In this document: positions 29,886 to 39,179 of the stretch, in pieces
Numbering within the stretch: the stretch's first letter is position 1
How the letters are laid out: every line of letters begins with the position of its first letter
Notes under the pieces: model-generated
What the model was told of the DNA's origin: nothing
The model's input: the letters and a program-made list of their open reading frames with translations, nothing else
Databases searched by the model: none
Position numbers and translations under genes: made by a program
From: Streptomyces sp. PT12
GTDB lineage: Bacteria > Actinomycetota > Actinomycetes > Streptomycetales > Streptomycetaceae
Direction of reading: 5' to 3'
Assembly (NCBI RefSeq): GCF_003311645.1
Contig: NZ_QEST01000280.1
Coordinates: forward strand, 62,001 to 126,000
Length of the DNA: 64,000 nucleotides

Positions 29886-30956
29886 TCAGGGGAGCGACGC
29901 GCCCGTGGCCGCCAGGGCGTCCACGACCGGGTAGAAGAACGTCACGCCGCCGGAGGAGCAGTTGCCGCTGCCGCCCGAGGTGATGCCGAGGGCGGTGCTG
30001 CCCGCGAAGAGCGAGCCGCCGCTGTCGCCGGGCTCGGCGCACACGGTCGTCTCGATCGTGCCGTGCACGGTGCCCTGCGGGTAGCTGACGCTCACGTCGG
30101 TGCCGGTGACCTGGCCGCCGTGCAGCCCGGTGGTGCTGCCGCTGCGCTCGACCAGCTGGCCGACCGTCGCCTCGCCCGCGCCCGAGATGGCGGTGGTGGT
30201 GCCGTCGTAGCGGTTGACCACGCTGGGGTTGTCCACGCTCGCGGTGTACTGCACCAGCGCGTAGTCGCCACCAGGGAACTCGCCCTCGGTCAGCGTGCCG
30301 ATCGCGCCGCCGCCCGAGGAGTCCGACCACGTGCTGCCGACCGAGCCGCAGTGACCCGCGGTCAGGAACGCCGGGGCGCCGCCGACCGAGACGTTGAAGC
30401 CGAGCGAGCAGCGGGCGCCCGACGAGTAGATCGCGTCGCCACCGGCGATGTACGGCTCGTACGCGCCGGCGCGCTGCTCGAAGGTCGCCGCGCTGCCCAG
30501 CGCCTCGACCGCGTCACGGACCTCGGCGAGCTCGCCGCCTGTGACCGTGCTGTCGACCGTCACCTTGACGGTGTTGGTCAGCGGGTCGGCCGTCCATGAG
30601 GTGCCAGGGACAGCGAACTCCTCGACCTGCGCCTTGACTTCGTTGAGCTCGGCCAGGCTCCGCTCCACGAGCCTCGCCTCGGCGCCCGCCTCCTGGACGA
30701 CGGAGACCGCGGACTCGTCCACGACGTTGACCACGAGGGTGCCCGTGGCGTCGTCGAAGTACGTGCCCGCGCCCTCGGCGCCCAGCGTGTCGGTCAGGGT
30801 GGTCGCCAGCTCCCCGGCCTGGGCCGAGGTGAGAACGTCCGGTGTGGGGGTGGGGGCGGCGTTCGCCTGCGAGACGGCGAACGTGCCGGCGAGCAGGGCG
30901 GCGACTCCGGTGGCTGCGGCCGCGAGGCGCCGATATGAGGTACGTCGGTGTGTCAC
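29886..30956 (-). CDS. Secreted S1E serine protease, streptogrisin-like (356 aa)
   Basis: It is a preproenzyme: a signal peptide (about 1-33, ending QANA), an alpha-lytic-protease propeptide (about 40-165) that guides folding, and a chymotrypsin-like protease from near residue 169. The triad is His202 (LTAGHCG), Asp231 (GGDYALVQY) and Ser312 (EPGDSGGS), with paired cysteines around His and Ser. The GTG at 30956 has AGGAGGAAA upstream. The longer frame to 31073 was not used because it precedes this site. It is a paralogue of the next protease; extracellular protein degradation is the expected role. Confidence 0.92.
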   Translation of the reverse strand: MTHRRTSYRRLAAAATGVAALLAGTFAVSQANAAPTPTPDVLTSAQAGELATTLTDTLGAEGAGTYFDDATGTLVVNVVDESAVSVVQEAGAEARLVERSLAELNEVKAQVEEFAVPGTSWTADPLTNTVKVTVDSTVTGGELAEVRDAVEALGSAATFEQRAGAYEPYIAGGDAIYSSGARCSLGFNVSVGGAPAFLTAGHCGSVGSTWSDSSGGGAIGTLTEGEFPGGDYALVQYTASVDNPSVVNRYDGTTTAISGAGEATVGQLVERSGSTTGLHGGQVTGTDVSVSYPQGTVHGTIETTVCAEPGDSGGSLFAGSTALGITSGGSGNCSSGGVTFFYPVVDALAATGASLP

Positions 30957-31296
30957 GCTCGTTTCCTCCTGTGGGGGTTGGAGCCCTGTGGCTCCGGAGA
31001 GAGCACGGAGATGAGCCAGTTGGGGGCCGGCCGCGTCCATGCCAAGCGGTGCAGGCGAGTATTCCCAGCCCACCCGGGTTCACGCAAGACCGAGTTCTTG
31101 CCCCAGACATACGAACACACAGGTTGGGGTTATGCGCGTAAACCATCCAGAAGACTTCGGGTTTTCCTGCCGGGAGTCCACAGGGCGGCGATCCCCCCGA
31201 CCGGACGAGTTCACGTCTTGAGGCGACCGGGTCCGCGGCCGCCCAGGTCCATACCTGACCGAAAACGCCCATCGCCCGGGAACAGCCCATGGAGAA
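30957..31296. other. Spacer with promoter region of the first protease gene
   Basis: No gene is recognised. It holds the leader of the minus-strand protease ending at 29886. A relatively AT-rich patch around 31095-31150 is the likeliest promoter area; no clear consensus boxes were identified. Confidence 0.4.
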
Positions 31297-31324
31297 GCCC
31301 CCACCCGCGGTGACGGGTGGGGGC
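31297..31324 (-). terminator. Hairpin terminator after the second protease gene
   Basis: A perfect 11-bp stem (31297-31307 with 31314-31324) with a 6-base loop lies 48 bases beyond the stop of the minus-strand protease gene at 31372. Confidence 0.8.
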
Positions 31325-31371
31325 GGATGGAGCTGATGGGGCGCCAGGGATGGAGGCACCCCGGGGGCGCG

Positions 31372-32283
31372 TCAGAGCACGCGCACGCCGTAGGCGTTCG
31401 CCGCCTCGACGATGGGCTGGTAGAACGTCGTGCCGCCGATCGAGCAGTTGCCGCTGCCGCCCGAGGTCAGGCCGAGGCCGACGCTGCCCGAGAAGAACGG
31501 GCCACCGCTGTCGCCGGGCTCGGCGCAGGCGTTGGTCCTGGTCAGGCCGGAGACGATGTCGCCGCCGCCGTAGTTGACCGTCTGGTTGAGCGCGGTCACC
31601 GTGCCGCTGCGCAGACCGGTCGTGCTGCCGCTGCGCTGCACGGACTGGCCGACGCTCGCGTTGGCGAAGCTGGTGATGTTACGCGTGGAGCCGTTGTAGA
31701 GGTTCACCACGCCAGGACGGGAGACCGAGCTGTCGTAGCGCACGATCCCGTAGTCGTTCCCGGGGAAGCTGGAGCCGGTCGTGGGACCGATGTAGGTGCT
31801 CAGCGACGAGTTGGTGTACCAGTCGGGGAAGCCATCGGTGCAGTGGCCCGCGGTGATGAAGAAGTCCCTGCTGCCGTTCGTCACGTTGAACCCGGCCGAA
31901 CAGCGCCAGCCCGCGTCCGCGTAGATGGCGTCGCCACCCGCGAGGAACCGCTGCAACTTCCCGTCGAGCCGCTCGATCGTCAGCGCGTCGGCCAGGCGGC
32001 CAGCGCTCGCCTCGATCCGCGCGATCTCGGCCTCCGTCACGGTCTCGTCGACCGACACGACGACGCTGTTGGTCGCCTTGTCGATACCCCACGCGGTTCC
32101 GCCGATGTCCGCCGTGAGCACCGCGTCGCTCACGGTCGACAGCTGGGCGGTGCTGAACGTCTGGACGGGCTCCGCCTGGGCGGAGTTCGGCAGGACGAAC
32201 GCCGCGATGGCCACCAGACCTGAGGCGGCGGCGGTCAGCCCGAGGCGTCGGGAGAAGCGTCTGTGGGGGTTGGTGCGCTTCAT
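31372..32283 (-). CDS. Secreted S1E serine protease, streptogrisin-like (303 aa)
   Basis: It has a twin-Arg-rich signal region ([13 protein letters not shown]), cleavage near AQA-EP at about residue 37, a short propeptide (about 38-112) and a mature domain beginning near FLAGGDAIY. The triad is His147 (ITAGHCT), Asp177 (GNDYGIVRY) and Ser259 (EPGDSGGP). Its length is that of SGPA/SGPB precursors, and the propeptide is shorter than in the neighbouring paralogue. The ATG at 32283 begins the signal peptide. Independent terminators suggest separate transcription from the other protease. Confidence 0.92.
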   Translation of the reverse strand: MKRTNPHRRFSRRLGLTAAASGLVAIAAFVLPNSAQAEPVQTFSTAQLSTVSDAVLTADIGGTAWGIDKATNSVVVSVDETVTEAEIARIEASAGRLADALTIERLDGKLQRFLAGGDAIYADAGWRCSAGFNVTNGSRDFFITAGHCTDGFPDWYTNSSLSTYIGPTTGSSFPGNDYGIVRYDSSVSRPGVVNLYNGSTRNITSFANASVGQSVQRSGSTTGLRSGTVTALNQTVNYGGGDIVSGLTRTNACAEPGDSGGPFFSGSVGLGLTSGGSGNCSIGGTTFYQPIVEAANAYGVRVL

Positions 32284-32658
32284 ACTCACTCTTCTTTCCT
32301 CCATAAGGAACGGGGTCCGTTGGGTAGCGGACCCGTGAGGCGTGGCCCGAGACACCCGTTGTCGGCATGCCCCTGACAAGCGCTGCCGGAATCCTGTCCT
32401 CCGTCAGGCCCGTTGCCAAGAACACCTTTCGGCCACTACGGGCCACGGGGCGTGTCACCCGGATGGCGGGGCGTGCGCATCTTACTCTCCGTCAGCGCCC
32501 GGATACCGCAACGCCCCTGATGAAGGGGCACATCGTATGCACCAGAACCGTTACGAAACCCGGTAAGAGCGGCTATCCACTTGGCGCATTGTCGGCGTCA
32601 TGGTCGACCATAGAGGCGCGAACGGGGTATGGACCGCGTGAGCAGAGAGGAGGCGTCC
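32284..32658. promoter_or_regulatory. Divergent control region between protease and SepF-like genes
   Basis: No gene is seen. It contains a small hairpin GCCCCTgatgaAGGGGC (32512-32528) and a perfect 12-bp palindrome ATGGTCGACCAT at 32600-32611, some 48 bases before the SepF-like start. The palindrome could be an operator. Confidence 0.4.
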
Positions 32659-33099
32659 ATGGGATCGGTACGGAGGGCGAGCGCCTGGCTGGGCCTCGTC
32701 GACGACCGCGACATGCGTGACTACGACGATGAGTACGCCGAGGGTCCCGAGCCCGGTGAAGGCGCCGCGGCGTGGACCACGGACCCCCGGCTGCGGCTGG
32801 CCACCGAGTCCGCCAACGAGCAGGGCGGGCGGATCGCCACGGTCACCCCGGGAAGCTTCAAGGACGCCCGCCGGATCGGCGAGCTGTTCCGTGACGGCAT
32901 CCCGGTCGTCATCAACCTCACGGCGCTCGAGGGCGCGGACGCCAAGCGCGTGGTGGACTTTGCGGCCGGCCTCATCTTCGGGCTGCGCGGCGACATCGAG
33001 CGCGTGGCCACCCGGGTCTTCCTGCTGACCCCCGCCGACTATCAGGTGGTGACCGGCGACCGCCACTCCTCCGAGGGCGGCTTCTACAACCAGAGCTGA
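32659..33099 (+). CDS. SepF-like cell-division protein paralogue
   Basis: SepF proteins bind FtsZ and the membrane. The 146 residues show a short N-terminal helix ([16 protein letters not shown]) that could act as the membrane-binding part, an acidic linker, and the SepF fold (about 56-140; [55 protein letters not shown]). It is not in a division-gene cluster, so it is probably one of the extra SepF-like proteins of streptomycetes (SflA-like by neighbourhood; inference). The ATG at 32659 has AGAGAGGAGG upstream. Confidence 0.85.
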   Translation: MGSVRRASAWLGLVDDRDMRDYDDEYAEGPEPGEGAAAWTTDPRLRLATESANEQGGRIATVTPGSFKDARRIGELFRDGIPVVINLTALEGADAKRVVDFAAGLIFGLRGDIERVATRVFLLTPADYQVVTGDRHSSEGGFYNQS

Positions 33100-33106
33100 C
33101 CAGGCC

Positions 33107-33134
33107 CGGGGCCCTTCCCGTCAGGGAGGCCCCG
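33107..33134. terminator. Probable bidirectional hairpin
   Basis: CGGGGCccTTCCC and GGGAGGCCCCG (33107-33119 with 33124-33134) form an imperfect stem just after the SepF-like gene. It overlaps the end of the convergent membrane-protein gene. Confidence 0.5.
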
Positions 33135-34317
33135 AGCCGGTCAGCCACACGGCGCCGTACGCCGAGGCGCCGACCGCCGCCACGCCCACCGTGACCGCGG
33201 CGGCGGGCAGCCGCGCCCTGGCCAGCGCCACGGCGGCCGGAAGCAGCAGCGGGAACGCCGGAAGCAGCAGCCGGGGCTTCGACCCGAAGTACCCGGCGGC
33301 GCAGACCGCGAGCAGCACCAGCACGGCCGTGTAGACCAGCAGGGGCAGCGGCGGGCGCAGCCGCACGAGCAGCACACAGACCCAGGCGAGCAACGCCAGC
33401 CCCGCGCACAGCCCGACCCCGGCCAGGGGCGCACCGTCCGTGAACCTCTCGGCGATGAACCTGGCGAATCCCAAGCCCCCGTCAAAGCCGTTCCCCCAGC
33501 CCGCCTGCACGTCGAGATAGCCAAGCGGCTGGCCGGATTTCGCCCCTACCCACAGCACATAGGCGGCCCAGCCCGACGGCGCGAGCACCACCCCCCACAG
33601 CGGCCCCGGCGGTATCCGGCGCCGCTCAGGGTCGGCGAGCCGGTCCGCCACCGCCGCCACCGCGATGGCCGCCGCCACCGCGAGCCCGGCCGGGCGGCTC
33701 AGGCCCGAGGCCGCCGACAGCACGCCCGCCGCCACCCACCGGCCCGTCAGCAGCGCGTACAGCGCCCAGGCGGCGAGCGCGGTGAACAGCGACTCGGTGT
33801 ACGCCATCGACTGCACGATCCCGATCGGCACCGCCGCCCACAGCAGCGCGAGCAGCGTCCCGGCCCTGCGGCCGTGCAGCAGGTCCCCGAGGGCGAACAG
33901 GCCCGCCGCCGCGGCCAGCGAGGCGACCGCGCCGACCACGAGGCCCGCCTCGCCCGCCTCGCCCGCCGAGAGCGGCGAGACCGCGGAGACCGCCCGCTCC
34001 AGCCAGGGCAGCAGCGGGAAGAACGCCAGGTCCGAGTGGACCCCGCCGTCCTCGGCCACCACCGTGCGGCCATAGCCGTGCTCGGCGATGCTGGCGTACC
34101 ACACGGAGTCCCAGCGCCCGGAGAGCAGATGGAGCGCGTCCTTCCGCTCGTCACCGTCCCACAGCTCGAGGACGACCACCCCGAGCAGCCGGATCGCCGC
34201 GAACCCAAGCAGCGCGGGTCCGGCCCTCTGGAGGAACGACGCCAGCACCGGGAGCCGGAGCCGACTCCCCGGTCCCAGGGCTCGGGAGGGCACGTCCGGT
34301 CCGGCGAGGTCGGTCAC
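33121..34317 (-). CDS. Polytopic membrane protein, PIG-V/mannosyltransferase-like
   Basis: The roughly 398-residue protein has about ten hydrophobic segments. An early loop reads LLSGRWDSVWYASIAEHGYG and FFPLLPWLERA, the arrangement of GT-C glycosyltransferases of the PIG-V/Dol-P-Man type, where WD and the acidic loop contact the donor. It probably adds a mannose from a lipid donor to a surface glycan or protein. The GTG at 34317 is a tentative start; an in-frame ATG lies at 34368. It follows the acyl-CoA dehydrogenase gene on the same strand. Confidence 0.72.
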   Translation of the reverse strand: MTDLAGPDVPSRALGPGSRLRLPVLASFLQRAGPALLGFAAIRLLGVVVLELWDGDERKDALHLLSGRWDSVWYASIAEHGYGRTVVAEDGGVHSDLAFFPLLPWLERAVSAVSPLSAGEAGEAGLVVGAVASLAAAAGLFALGDLLHGRRAGTLLALLWAAVPIGIVQSMAYTESLFTALAAWALYALLTGRWVAAGVLSAASGLSRPAGLAVAAAIAVAAVADRLADPERRRIPPGPLWGVVLAPSGWAAYVLWVGAKSGQPLGYLDVQAGWGNGFDGGLGFARFIAERFTDGAPLAGVGLCAGLALLAWVCVLLVRLRPPLPLLVYTAVLVLLAVCAAGYFGSKPRLLLPAFPLLLPAAVALARARLPAAAVTVGVAAVGASAYGAVWLTGSGPP

Positions 34318-34377
34318 CCCCCTGATTATTCGCGATGCCCGAAGGCCGCGCGGACCAGGGGCGGCCACTCTCCCCCG

Positions 34378-35586
34378 TCAGCCGCGGAACGCGTCGAGGC
34401 CGGTGAGCGCCTTTCCCAGCACCAGCTGATGCATCTCGCTCGTGCCCTCGTAGGTGAGCACCGACTCCAGGTTCGCCATGTGCCGCATCACCGGGTACGC
34501 GAACGAGATCCCGTTCGCCCCGAGGATCGTGCGGGCCGTGCGGCAGATCTCCAGCGCCTCCCTGACGTTGTTCAGCTTGCCGAGGCTGACCTGCTCGGGC
34601 CGCAGCCGCCCGGCGTCGAGCCGCCGCCCCAGGTGCCAGGCGAGCAGCAGCCCCTTGTGCAGCTCGACCGCCATGTCGGCGAGCTTCGCCTGGGTGAGCT
34701 GGAAGCCCGCGATCGGCCTGCCGAACTGCTCGCGCGTCCCCGCGTATTCAAGCGCGGCGTCGAAGCAGCTGCGGGCCGCGCCCATCGCGCCCCACACGAT
34801 GCCGTAGCGCGCGTAGCTCAGGCACGCCAGCGGCGCGCGCAGCCCGGTGCCGCCCGGCAGCGCGGCGTCGGCGGGCAGCCGCACCCCGTCGAGCACCAAC
34901 TCGCTGGTGACCGAGGCGCGCAGCGAGCCCTTGTGCGCGACCGGGGTCGCCGTGAATCCCGGGGTGTCCGTGGGGACGAGAAAGCCCTGGATGCCGTCCT
35001 CGGTGCGGGCCCATATCACCGCGACATCGGCCACCGAGCCATTGGTGATCCACATCTTGCGCCCGGTCAGCACCCAGTCGCCGCCGTCCCGCACGGCGCC
35101 CGTGCGCAGCCCCGCAGGGTCGGAGCCGTGGTCGGGCTCGGTCAGCCCGAAGCAGCCGATGGCCTCGCCCGCGGCCATCCCCGGCAGCCAGCGCCGCTTC
35201 TGCTCATCGGATCCGAAGCGGTGGATCGCGTACATCGCCAGGGAGCCCTGCACCGAGACCAGGGAGCGGATCCCGGAGTCCACCGCCTCCAGCTCCAGGC
35301 ACACCAGCCCGTACTGCACGGCCGACGCGCCCGCGCAGCCATGGCCCTCCAGCGTCATGCCGAGCGCGCCGAGCGCGCCCAACTCCCTGGCCAGCTCGCG
35401 CACCTCGGGCACCTCGCCGCGCTCGAACCACTCCGCGACGTGCGGGGCCACGCGCTTCGCGGCCCACTCGCGGACGGTGCGCCGTATGTCCAGGTCCGCC
35501 TCGTCGAGCAGCTCGTCGAGGCCGAGCGGGTCGGCGGGGTCGAAGGGCGGCCTCATGGGCCGACGCGGGGGTGTATCGGGTGCCAT
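34378..35586 (-). CDS. Acyl-CoA dehydrogenase (glutaryl-CoA dehydrogenase-like)
   Basis: This FAD enzyme oxidises acyl-CoA thioesters. The 402 residues contain CFGLTEPDHGSDPAGL, WITNGSVADVAVIWAR, REQFGRPIAGFQLTQ, and the catalytic Glu in VLTYEGTSEMHQL (near residue 380). The FAD/substrate motifs are closest to glutaryl-CoA dehydrogenases (TEPDHGSDP, YEGTSEMHQLVLGKALTG). It follows the MFS transporter gene by 9 bases. Its true substrate is not certain from sequence. Confidence 0.88.
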   Translation of the reverse strand: MAPDTPPRRPMRPPFDPADPLGLDELLDEADLDIRRTVREWAAKRVAPHVAEWFERGEVPEVRELARELGALGALGMTLEGHGCAGASAVQYGLVCLELEAVDSGIRSLVSVQGSLAMYAIHRFGSDEQKRRWLPGMAAGEAIGCFGLTEPDHGSDPAGLRTGAVRDGGDWVLTGRKMWITNGSVADVAVIWARTEDGIQGFLVPTDTPGFTATPVAHKGSLRASVTSELVLDGVRLPADAALPGGTGLRAPLACLSYARYGIVWGAMGAARSCFDAALEYAGTREQFGRPIAGFQLTQAKLADMAVELHKGLLLAWHLGRRLDAGRLRPEQVSLGKLNNVREALEICRTARTILGANGISFAYPVMRHMANLESVLTYEGTSEMHQLVLGKALTGLDAFRG

Positions 35587-35595
35587 GACGCAATG

Positions 35596-37176
35596 TTACC
35601 GACGGGTAACCGGGCTGGGCAAGAGCGTTCGCCCCTCCTCCGAGGGGCGCGTGGTGCACCGGACCAGCGCGCGCGGCAGCCGAAGCGCCGCCACCGCGCC
35701 GACCACCAGCATCAACGCGCTGACCAGCAACGTCACATGCATCCCGCGGACGAACGCCTCACGCGCCGCCTCCTCGAGCGCCTTCCCCTGCTCCCCGCCC
35801 AGCCGGACCGCGACCGTGTGCGCGCCCCCCAGCGAGTGCCCCGCCTCCTCGGCGTCCGCCCGCTCGACCCCGGCGACGTCGCGCACGCCGGACGAGTACA
35901 CCGCGTTCATCACGCTCCCGAGCAGCGCGATCCCGATGCCCCCGCCGAACTGGTACGCCGTCTCCCCGATCGCCGCCGCTCCCCCGGCCTCCGCCACGGG
36001 GACGTCGCCCAGCATCGACTCGTACGACGCGAACAGCGTGGTCTCGAGGCCGAAGCCGAGCAGCACGAAGCCGAGCACCATCAGCACGGGCCGGTCCGTC
36101 GCGCCCAGGGACATCAGCAGCAGCACCGCCCCGGCCGTCAGCCCGAAGCCCGCGGCGACCATCGCGCGGGGACCAAGCCGGTGCAGCAGCCAACTCCCCG
36201 CCAGCCCTGCACCGATCGCCGCCACGCTCAGCGGAAGCAGCCGCAGCCCGGTCTCCAAGGGGGAGAGTCCGAGCACCAGTTGCAGATACTGCGCCGCGAC
36301 GAGCGCTAGGCCCACCAGCGCGAGCACCGTCAGCACGATGCACCCCACCGACGTGCCGAACGCGGGCCTGGCGAACGCCGAAAGGTCGATCAGCGGATCG
36401 GGCCGCGCCCGCTGCCTGCGCACGAACAGCGCGAGCAGCGCCACCCCGAGACCGGCCGCGAGCGCCGTCCCCGGCGTGAACATGTCGCCGCCACCCGACC
36501 GTTTCACCGCCAGGATCGCGGAGAAGAGACCCGCAGCGCCCAGCAGGGCGCCCCCCACGTCCCAGGGGCCCGAGCCCTCCCCCGTGGACTCGGGCAGCAG
36601 CGCGGCGCCGACCGGCAGGCAGACCGCCATCAGCGGGATGTTGACGAGGAAGACGGAGCCCCACCAGAAGTGTTCGAGCAGCACCCCGCCCACCAGCGGG
36701 CCCGTCGCCGCGCCGACCGCGGCCACGGCGCTCCAGATGCCGATGGCCAGGGCCCGTTCACGCCGGTCGGGGAAGACGTGCCGCAGGATCGAAAGCGTGG
36801 CCGGCATGATCATGGCCCCGCCCACGCCGAGCAACGCCCGGCCCACGACGAGGACTTCGGGCCCCGGGGCATACGCGGCCACCGCGGAGGCCACGCCGAA
36901 GCAGGCGTAGCCGAGCAGCAGGACCCTGCGGCGCCCGACGCGGTCGCCGAGCGTGCCGAAGAGGATCAGCAGCGCGGCGCACACCAGGGGGTAGCTGTCG
37001 ACGATCCACAGGAGTTCGACGCCCGAAGGTCGCAACTCCTCGCTCACGGCGGGCACGGCCACGTGCAGAACGGTGGCGTCGATGGCCACGAGCAGCAGGC
37101 TCGCGCAGAGCACGGCGAGCACCGTCCAGCGGCTTCGGTCGGCGGTGGGGGTTCCGGGGTGGGGCGGCCCCGACAT
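35596..37176 (-). CDS. MFS drug-proton antiporter, DHA2 (14-TM) family
   Basis: The 526-residue protein has about 14 hydrophobic segments. Motif A-like GTLGDRVGRRRVLLLG (about 68-83) follows helix 2, AIDATVLHVAVPAV marks helix 1, and motif C-like GAATGPLVGGVLLEHFWWGSVFLVNIP is characteristic of drug exporters. The ATG at 37176 has AGGAGG immediately upstream. No TetR-type regulator gene is adjacent. The substrate is unknown; antibiotics or dyes are typical of the family. Confidence 0.88.
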   Translation of the reverse strand: MSGPPHPGTPTADRSRWTVLAVLCASLLLVAIDATVLHVAVPAVSEELRPSGVELLWIVDSYPLVCAALLILFGTLGDRVGRRRVLLLGYACFGVASAVAAYAPGPEVLVVGRALLGVGGAMIMPATLSILRHVFPDRRERALAIGIWSAVAAVGAATGPLVGGVLLEHFWWGSVFLVNIPLMAVCLPVGAALLPESTGEGSGPWDVGGALLGAAGLFSAILAVKRSGGGDMFTPGTALAAGLGVALLALFVRRQRARPDPLIDLSAFARPAFGTSVGCIVLTVLALVGLALVAAQYLQLVLGLSPLETGLRLLPLSVAAIGAGLAGSWLLHRLGPRAMVAAGFGLTAGAVLLLMSLGATDRPVLMVLGFVLLGFGLETTLFASYESMLGDVPVAEAGGAAAIGETAYQFGGGIGIALLGSVMNAVYSSGVRDVAGVERADAEEAGHSLGGAHTVAVRLGGEQGKALEEAAREAFVRGMHVTLLVSALMLVVGAVAALRLPRALVRCTTRPSEEGRTLLPSPVTRR

Positions 37177-37553
37177 CAACGCACCTCCTGTGTCGCGCCG
37201 TTCCTCGTCGTCACCACCACGGGGGAATCCCGGCCGGGCGGTCACCGGGCGTGGTGGCGGGGCAGATGGGCACACAGACTACGGCAGCCCCCGCCCGGGC
37301 CCGCCCCGCCCCGGTGGCCGCCGGGACCCGTCAGCGCCCCACACGAGCGCCGCACGCCGTTCACCTACGGATTTGCCTCGGCGACGCGGACGGTGGGACC
37401 GTGACCTGACCGCCGGGCCGACATATGAGGAGTCCGGGGAATTCCTAAAGCCGTGAAATACGATGGCGGAAAATATTTGCCCAACATCACATCGCCATTA
37501 CGAAGGCGGGCCACGGCAGGAAGCTCGCTATCACGGGCTGTAATCTTGCGAGT
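37177..37553. other. Divergent spacer, MFS exporter / PAP2 phosphatase
   Basis: No gene is seen. The part at 37440-37553 is AT-rich for this genome and contains GGCGGAAAATATTTGCC (near-palindromic core AAATATTT) and ATGGCG/CGCCAT arms 24 bases apart. It is a likely promoter or operator area. Confidence 0.4.
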
Positions 37554-38510
37554 GTGCGAACCGACCGCTTCCTAGCCCGCCTCGAACAGGAGCAGCAGCC
37601 GCCGAACGTGCCGCCTCCTGTAATGAGCCGCACCCGCATGGCTCTCCTGTGGGCCACCCTCGGGTTCTATGCGGCCATCGTGGCTGCGGTGCTGAGCACG
37701 TCCTGGCTCGTCCGTCTCGACTGGCAGCTCATGCTGTTCCGCCCGTATAAGCAGTGGCCGGAGTTGCACGCGTTTCTGGACTATTTCGTCGTCCTCGGCC
37801 AGCGCGGCCCGACGGCGGTGCTGATCGCCGCGTGGCTCAGCTGGCGCTGCTGGCGCCAGCGGACCCTGCGCCCCCTGCTCGTGATGGCCAGCGCCCTCCT
37901 CCTGCTCAACGTGACGGTGGGCGCCGCCAAGCTGGGCATGGGCCGCGAGGGCCCGCACTACGCCAACGTCATCGGGTCGAACGAGATGTTCCTGACCGGC
38001 GATATATTCCCTTCGGGCCACACCGCGAACGCCGTCGTGACCTGGGGGATCCTGGCCTATCTGGCCACCACGCCGCGGGCGAGACGCACCCTGTCGGTCA
38101 TCGCCGCGGTCTTCGCGCTCGGCGTCGGCACCACGACCGTCTACCTCGGCACCCACTGGGTGAGCGACGTGCTGCTCGGCTGGGCCGCCGGCCTCCTGGT
38201 CCTGCTGGCGCTGCCCTGGTGCGAGCCGCTGATCGCCGCGGTGGAGCGGCAGGTGTTCCTGATGAGGGACCGGGTGCTCGGCCTGACCGCGCCCCACGAG
38301 TCGGCGCCCGCGCTCGACCGCGGCCCGCACCCGGTGCCCGCGCTGCGCCAGGGCGACGAGCCCTGCCCCCACGGCGAGCCCGCGGTGGCCACCGGGCGGC
38401 CGGGGACGGCGGCGCACGCGATGGCGGCGAACGTCCGTGTGCGGCAGCCGGGCGGGCGGGCGCACACCGGCCGCCCCGACCGGCCGATCCGGCCCGTCAG
38501 CAGCCGCTGA
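37554..38510 (+). CDS. Membrane PAP2-family phosphatase
   Basis: These enzymes dephosphorylate lipid phosphates at the membrane. The 318-residue protein has about five to six transmembrane segments and the three PAP2 motifs: KLGMGREGP (near 126-134), PSGHT (near 153-157) and HWVSDVLLG with the catalytic His (near 200). The C-terminal 85 residues are a Pro/Arg-rich soluble tail. Candidate substrates are undecaprenyl pyrophosphate or phosphatidic acid. The GTG at 37554 is accepted because the frame opens there; a second possible start lies at Met24. Confidence 0.88.
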   Translation: MRTDRFLARLEQEQQPPNVPPPVMSRTRMALLWATLGFYAAIVAAVLSTSWLVRLDWQLMLFRPYKQWPELHAFLDYFVVLGQRGPTAVLIAAWLSWRCWRQRTLRPLLVMASALLLLNVTVGAAKLGMGREGPHYANVIGSNEMFLTGDIFPSGHTANAVVTWGILAYLATTPRARRTLSVIAAVFALGVGTTTVYLGTHWVSDVLLGWAAGLLVLLALPWCEPLIAAVERQVFLMRDRVLGLTAPHESAPALDRGPHPVPALRQGDEPCPHGEPAVATGRPGTAAHAMAANVRVRQPGGRAHTGRPDRPIRPVSSR

Positions 38511-38528
38511 GGAGCGGAGGGCGCGGGC

Positions 38529-38744
38529 TCAGCCCTGCCAGCAGCGGACGACCACGCCGTCGCTCACGGCGAGATTGAGCCGTCCCGGCATGTGCTCCAT
38601 GGTGATGATCGCATCGGGCGGAAGGCGGCGGACGGGGCGCCAGCCCCGGCCCGTGGCCCGCTCCTCCGCGGCGTCGGCGTCCATGCCGACATAGGCGTCG
38701 GGGCTGTCGTCGGGGGTCTGCGCGGGGCGCGGGAGGGGAGCCAT
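38529..38744 (-). CDS. Peptidase inhibitor I78 family protein
   Basis: The 71-residue protein matches the compact I78 pattern: AYVGMDADAAEERA, a short helix, GWRPVRRLPPDAIITMEHMPGR-type core, and the ending LNLAVSDGVVVRCW. Known I78 proteins inhibit serine proteases. No signal peptide is visible, so it probably acts in the cytoplasm. It is convergent with the PAP2 gene. Confidence 0.8.
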   Translation of the reverse strand: MAPLPRPAQTPDDSPDAYVGMDADAAEERATGRGWRPVRRLPPDAIITMEHMPGRLNLAVSDGVVVRCWQG

Positions 38745-39179
38745 GCCGCCACCGTACGACCCGCCGCACGCCCCCCGTCAACCACCCCGAAGTACCGCGA
38801 AGATCAGGGGACTGTCACGCTTGTGTCACAGCGCCCCCCGCGCGTCCCCGTTCGGGCGAACGCGTCGCCGACGCAATTGCCGGGCGCCCAGAATTCACAG
38901 GGGACCCCTCAGCAACGGGAATGCAAGGGCGTTATGAGAGCCCCTTGAGCATGTTTGGGAATCACCGGGAATTCACTTTTCATGTGAACACGGTGAACTT
39001 TTGGTTGATAACCGCCACCCCCCTACACCATCGCTCACGCGTACGGTCGGGCCCCCCTCTCCCCGGCGTCGCGGGGGCGATTCCCGGGGCGGGGGGCGTG
39101 ACCCAGGCGCGGCTCGCCCGTTGTGCACGGGGCACCCGCCGCGGAGGGCGGGCCGTGACCCATCAACCGAGGAGCGACC
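38745..39179. other. Divergent spacer, I78 inhibitor / unknown conserved gene
   Basis: No gene is seen. Around 38970-39010 the DNA is AT-rich and holds TTCACttttcatGTGAA followed by another GGTGAAC, an inverted-repeat cluster that could bind a regulator of the gene at 39180. A CTTGTGTCAC motif lies near 38820. Confidence 0.4.
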
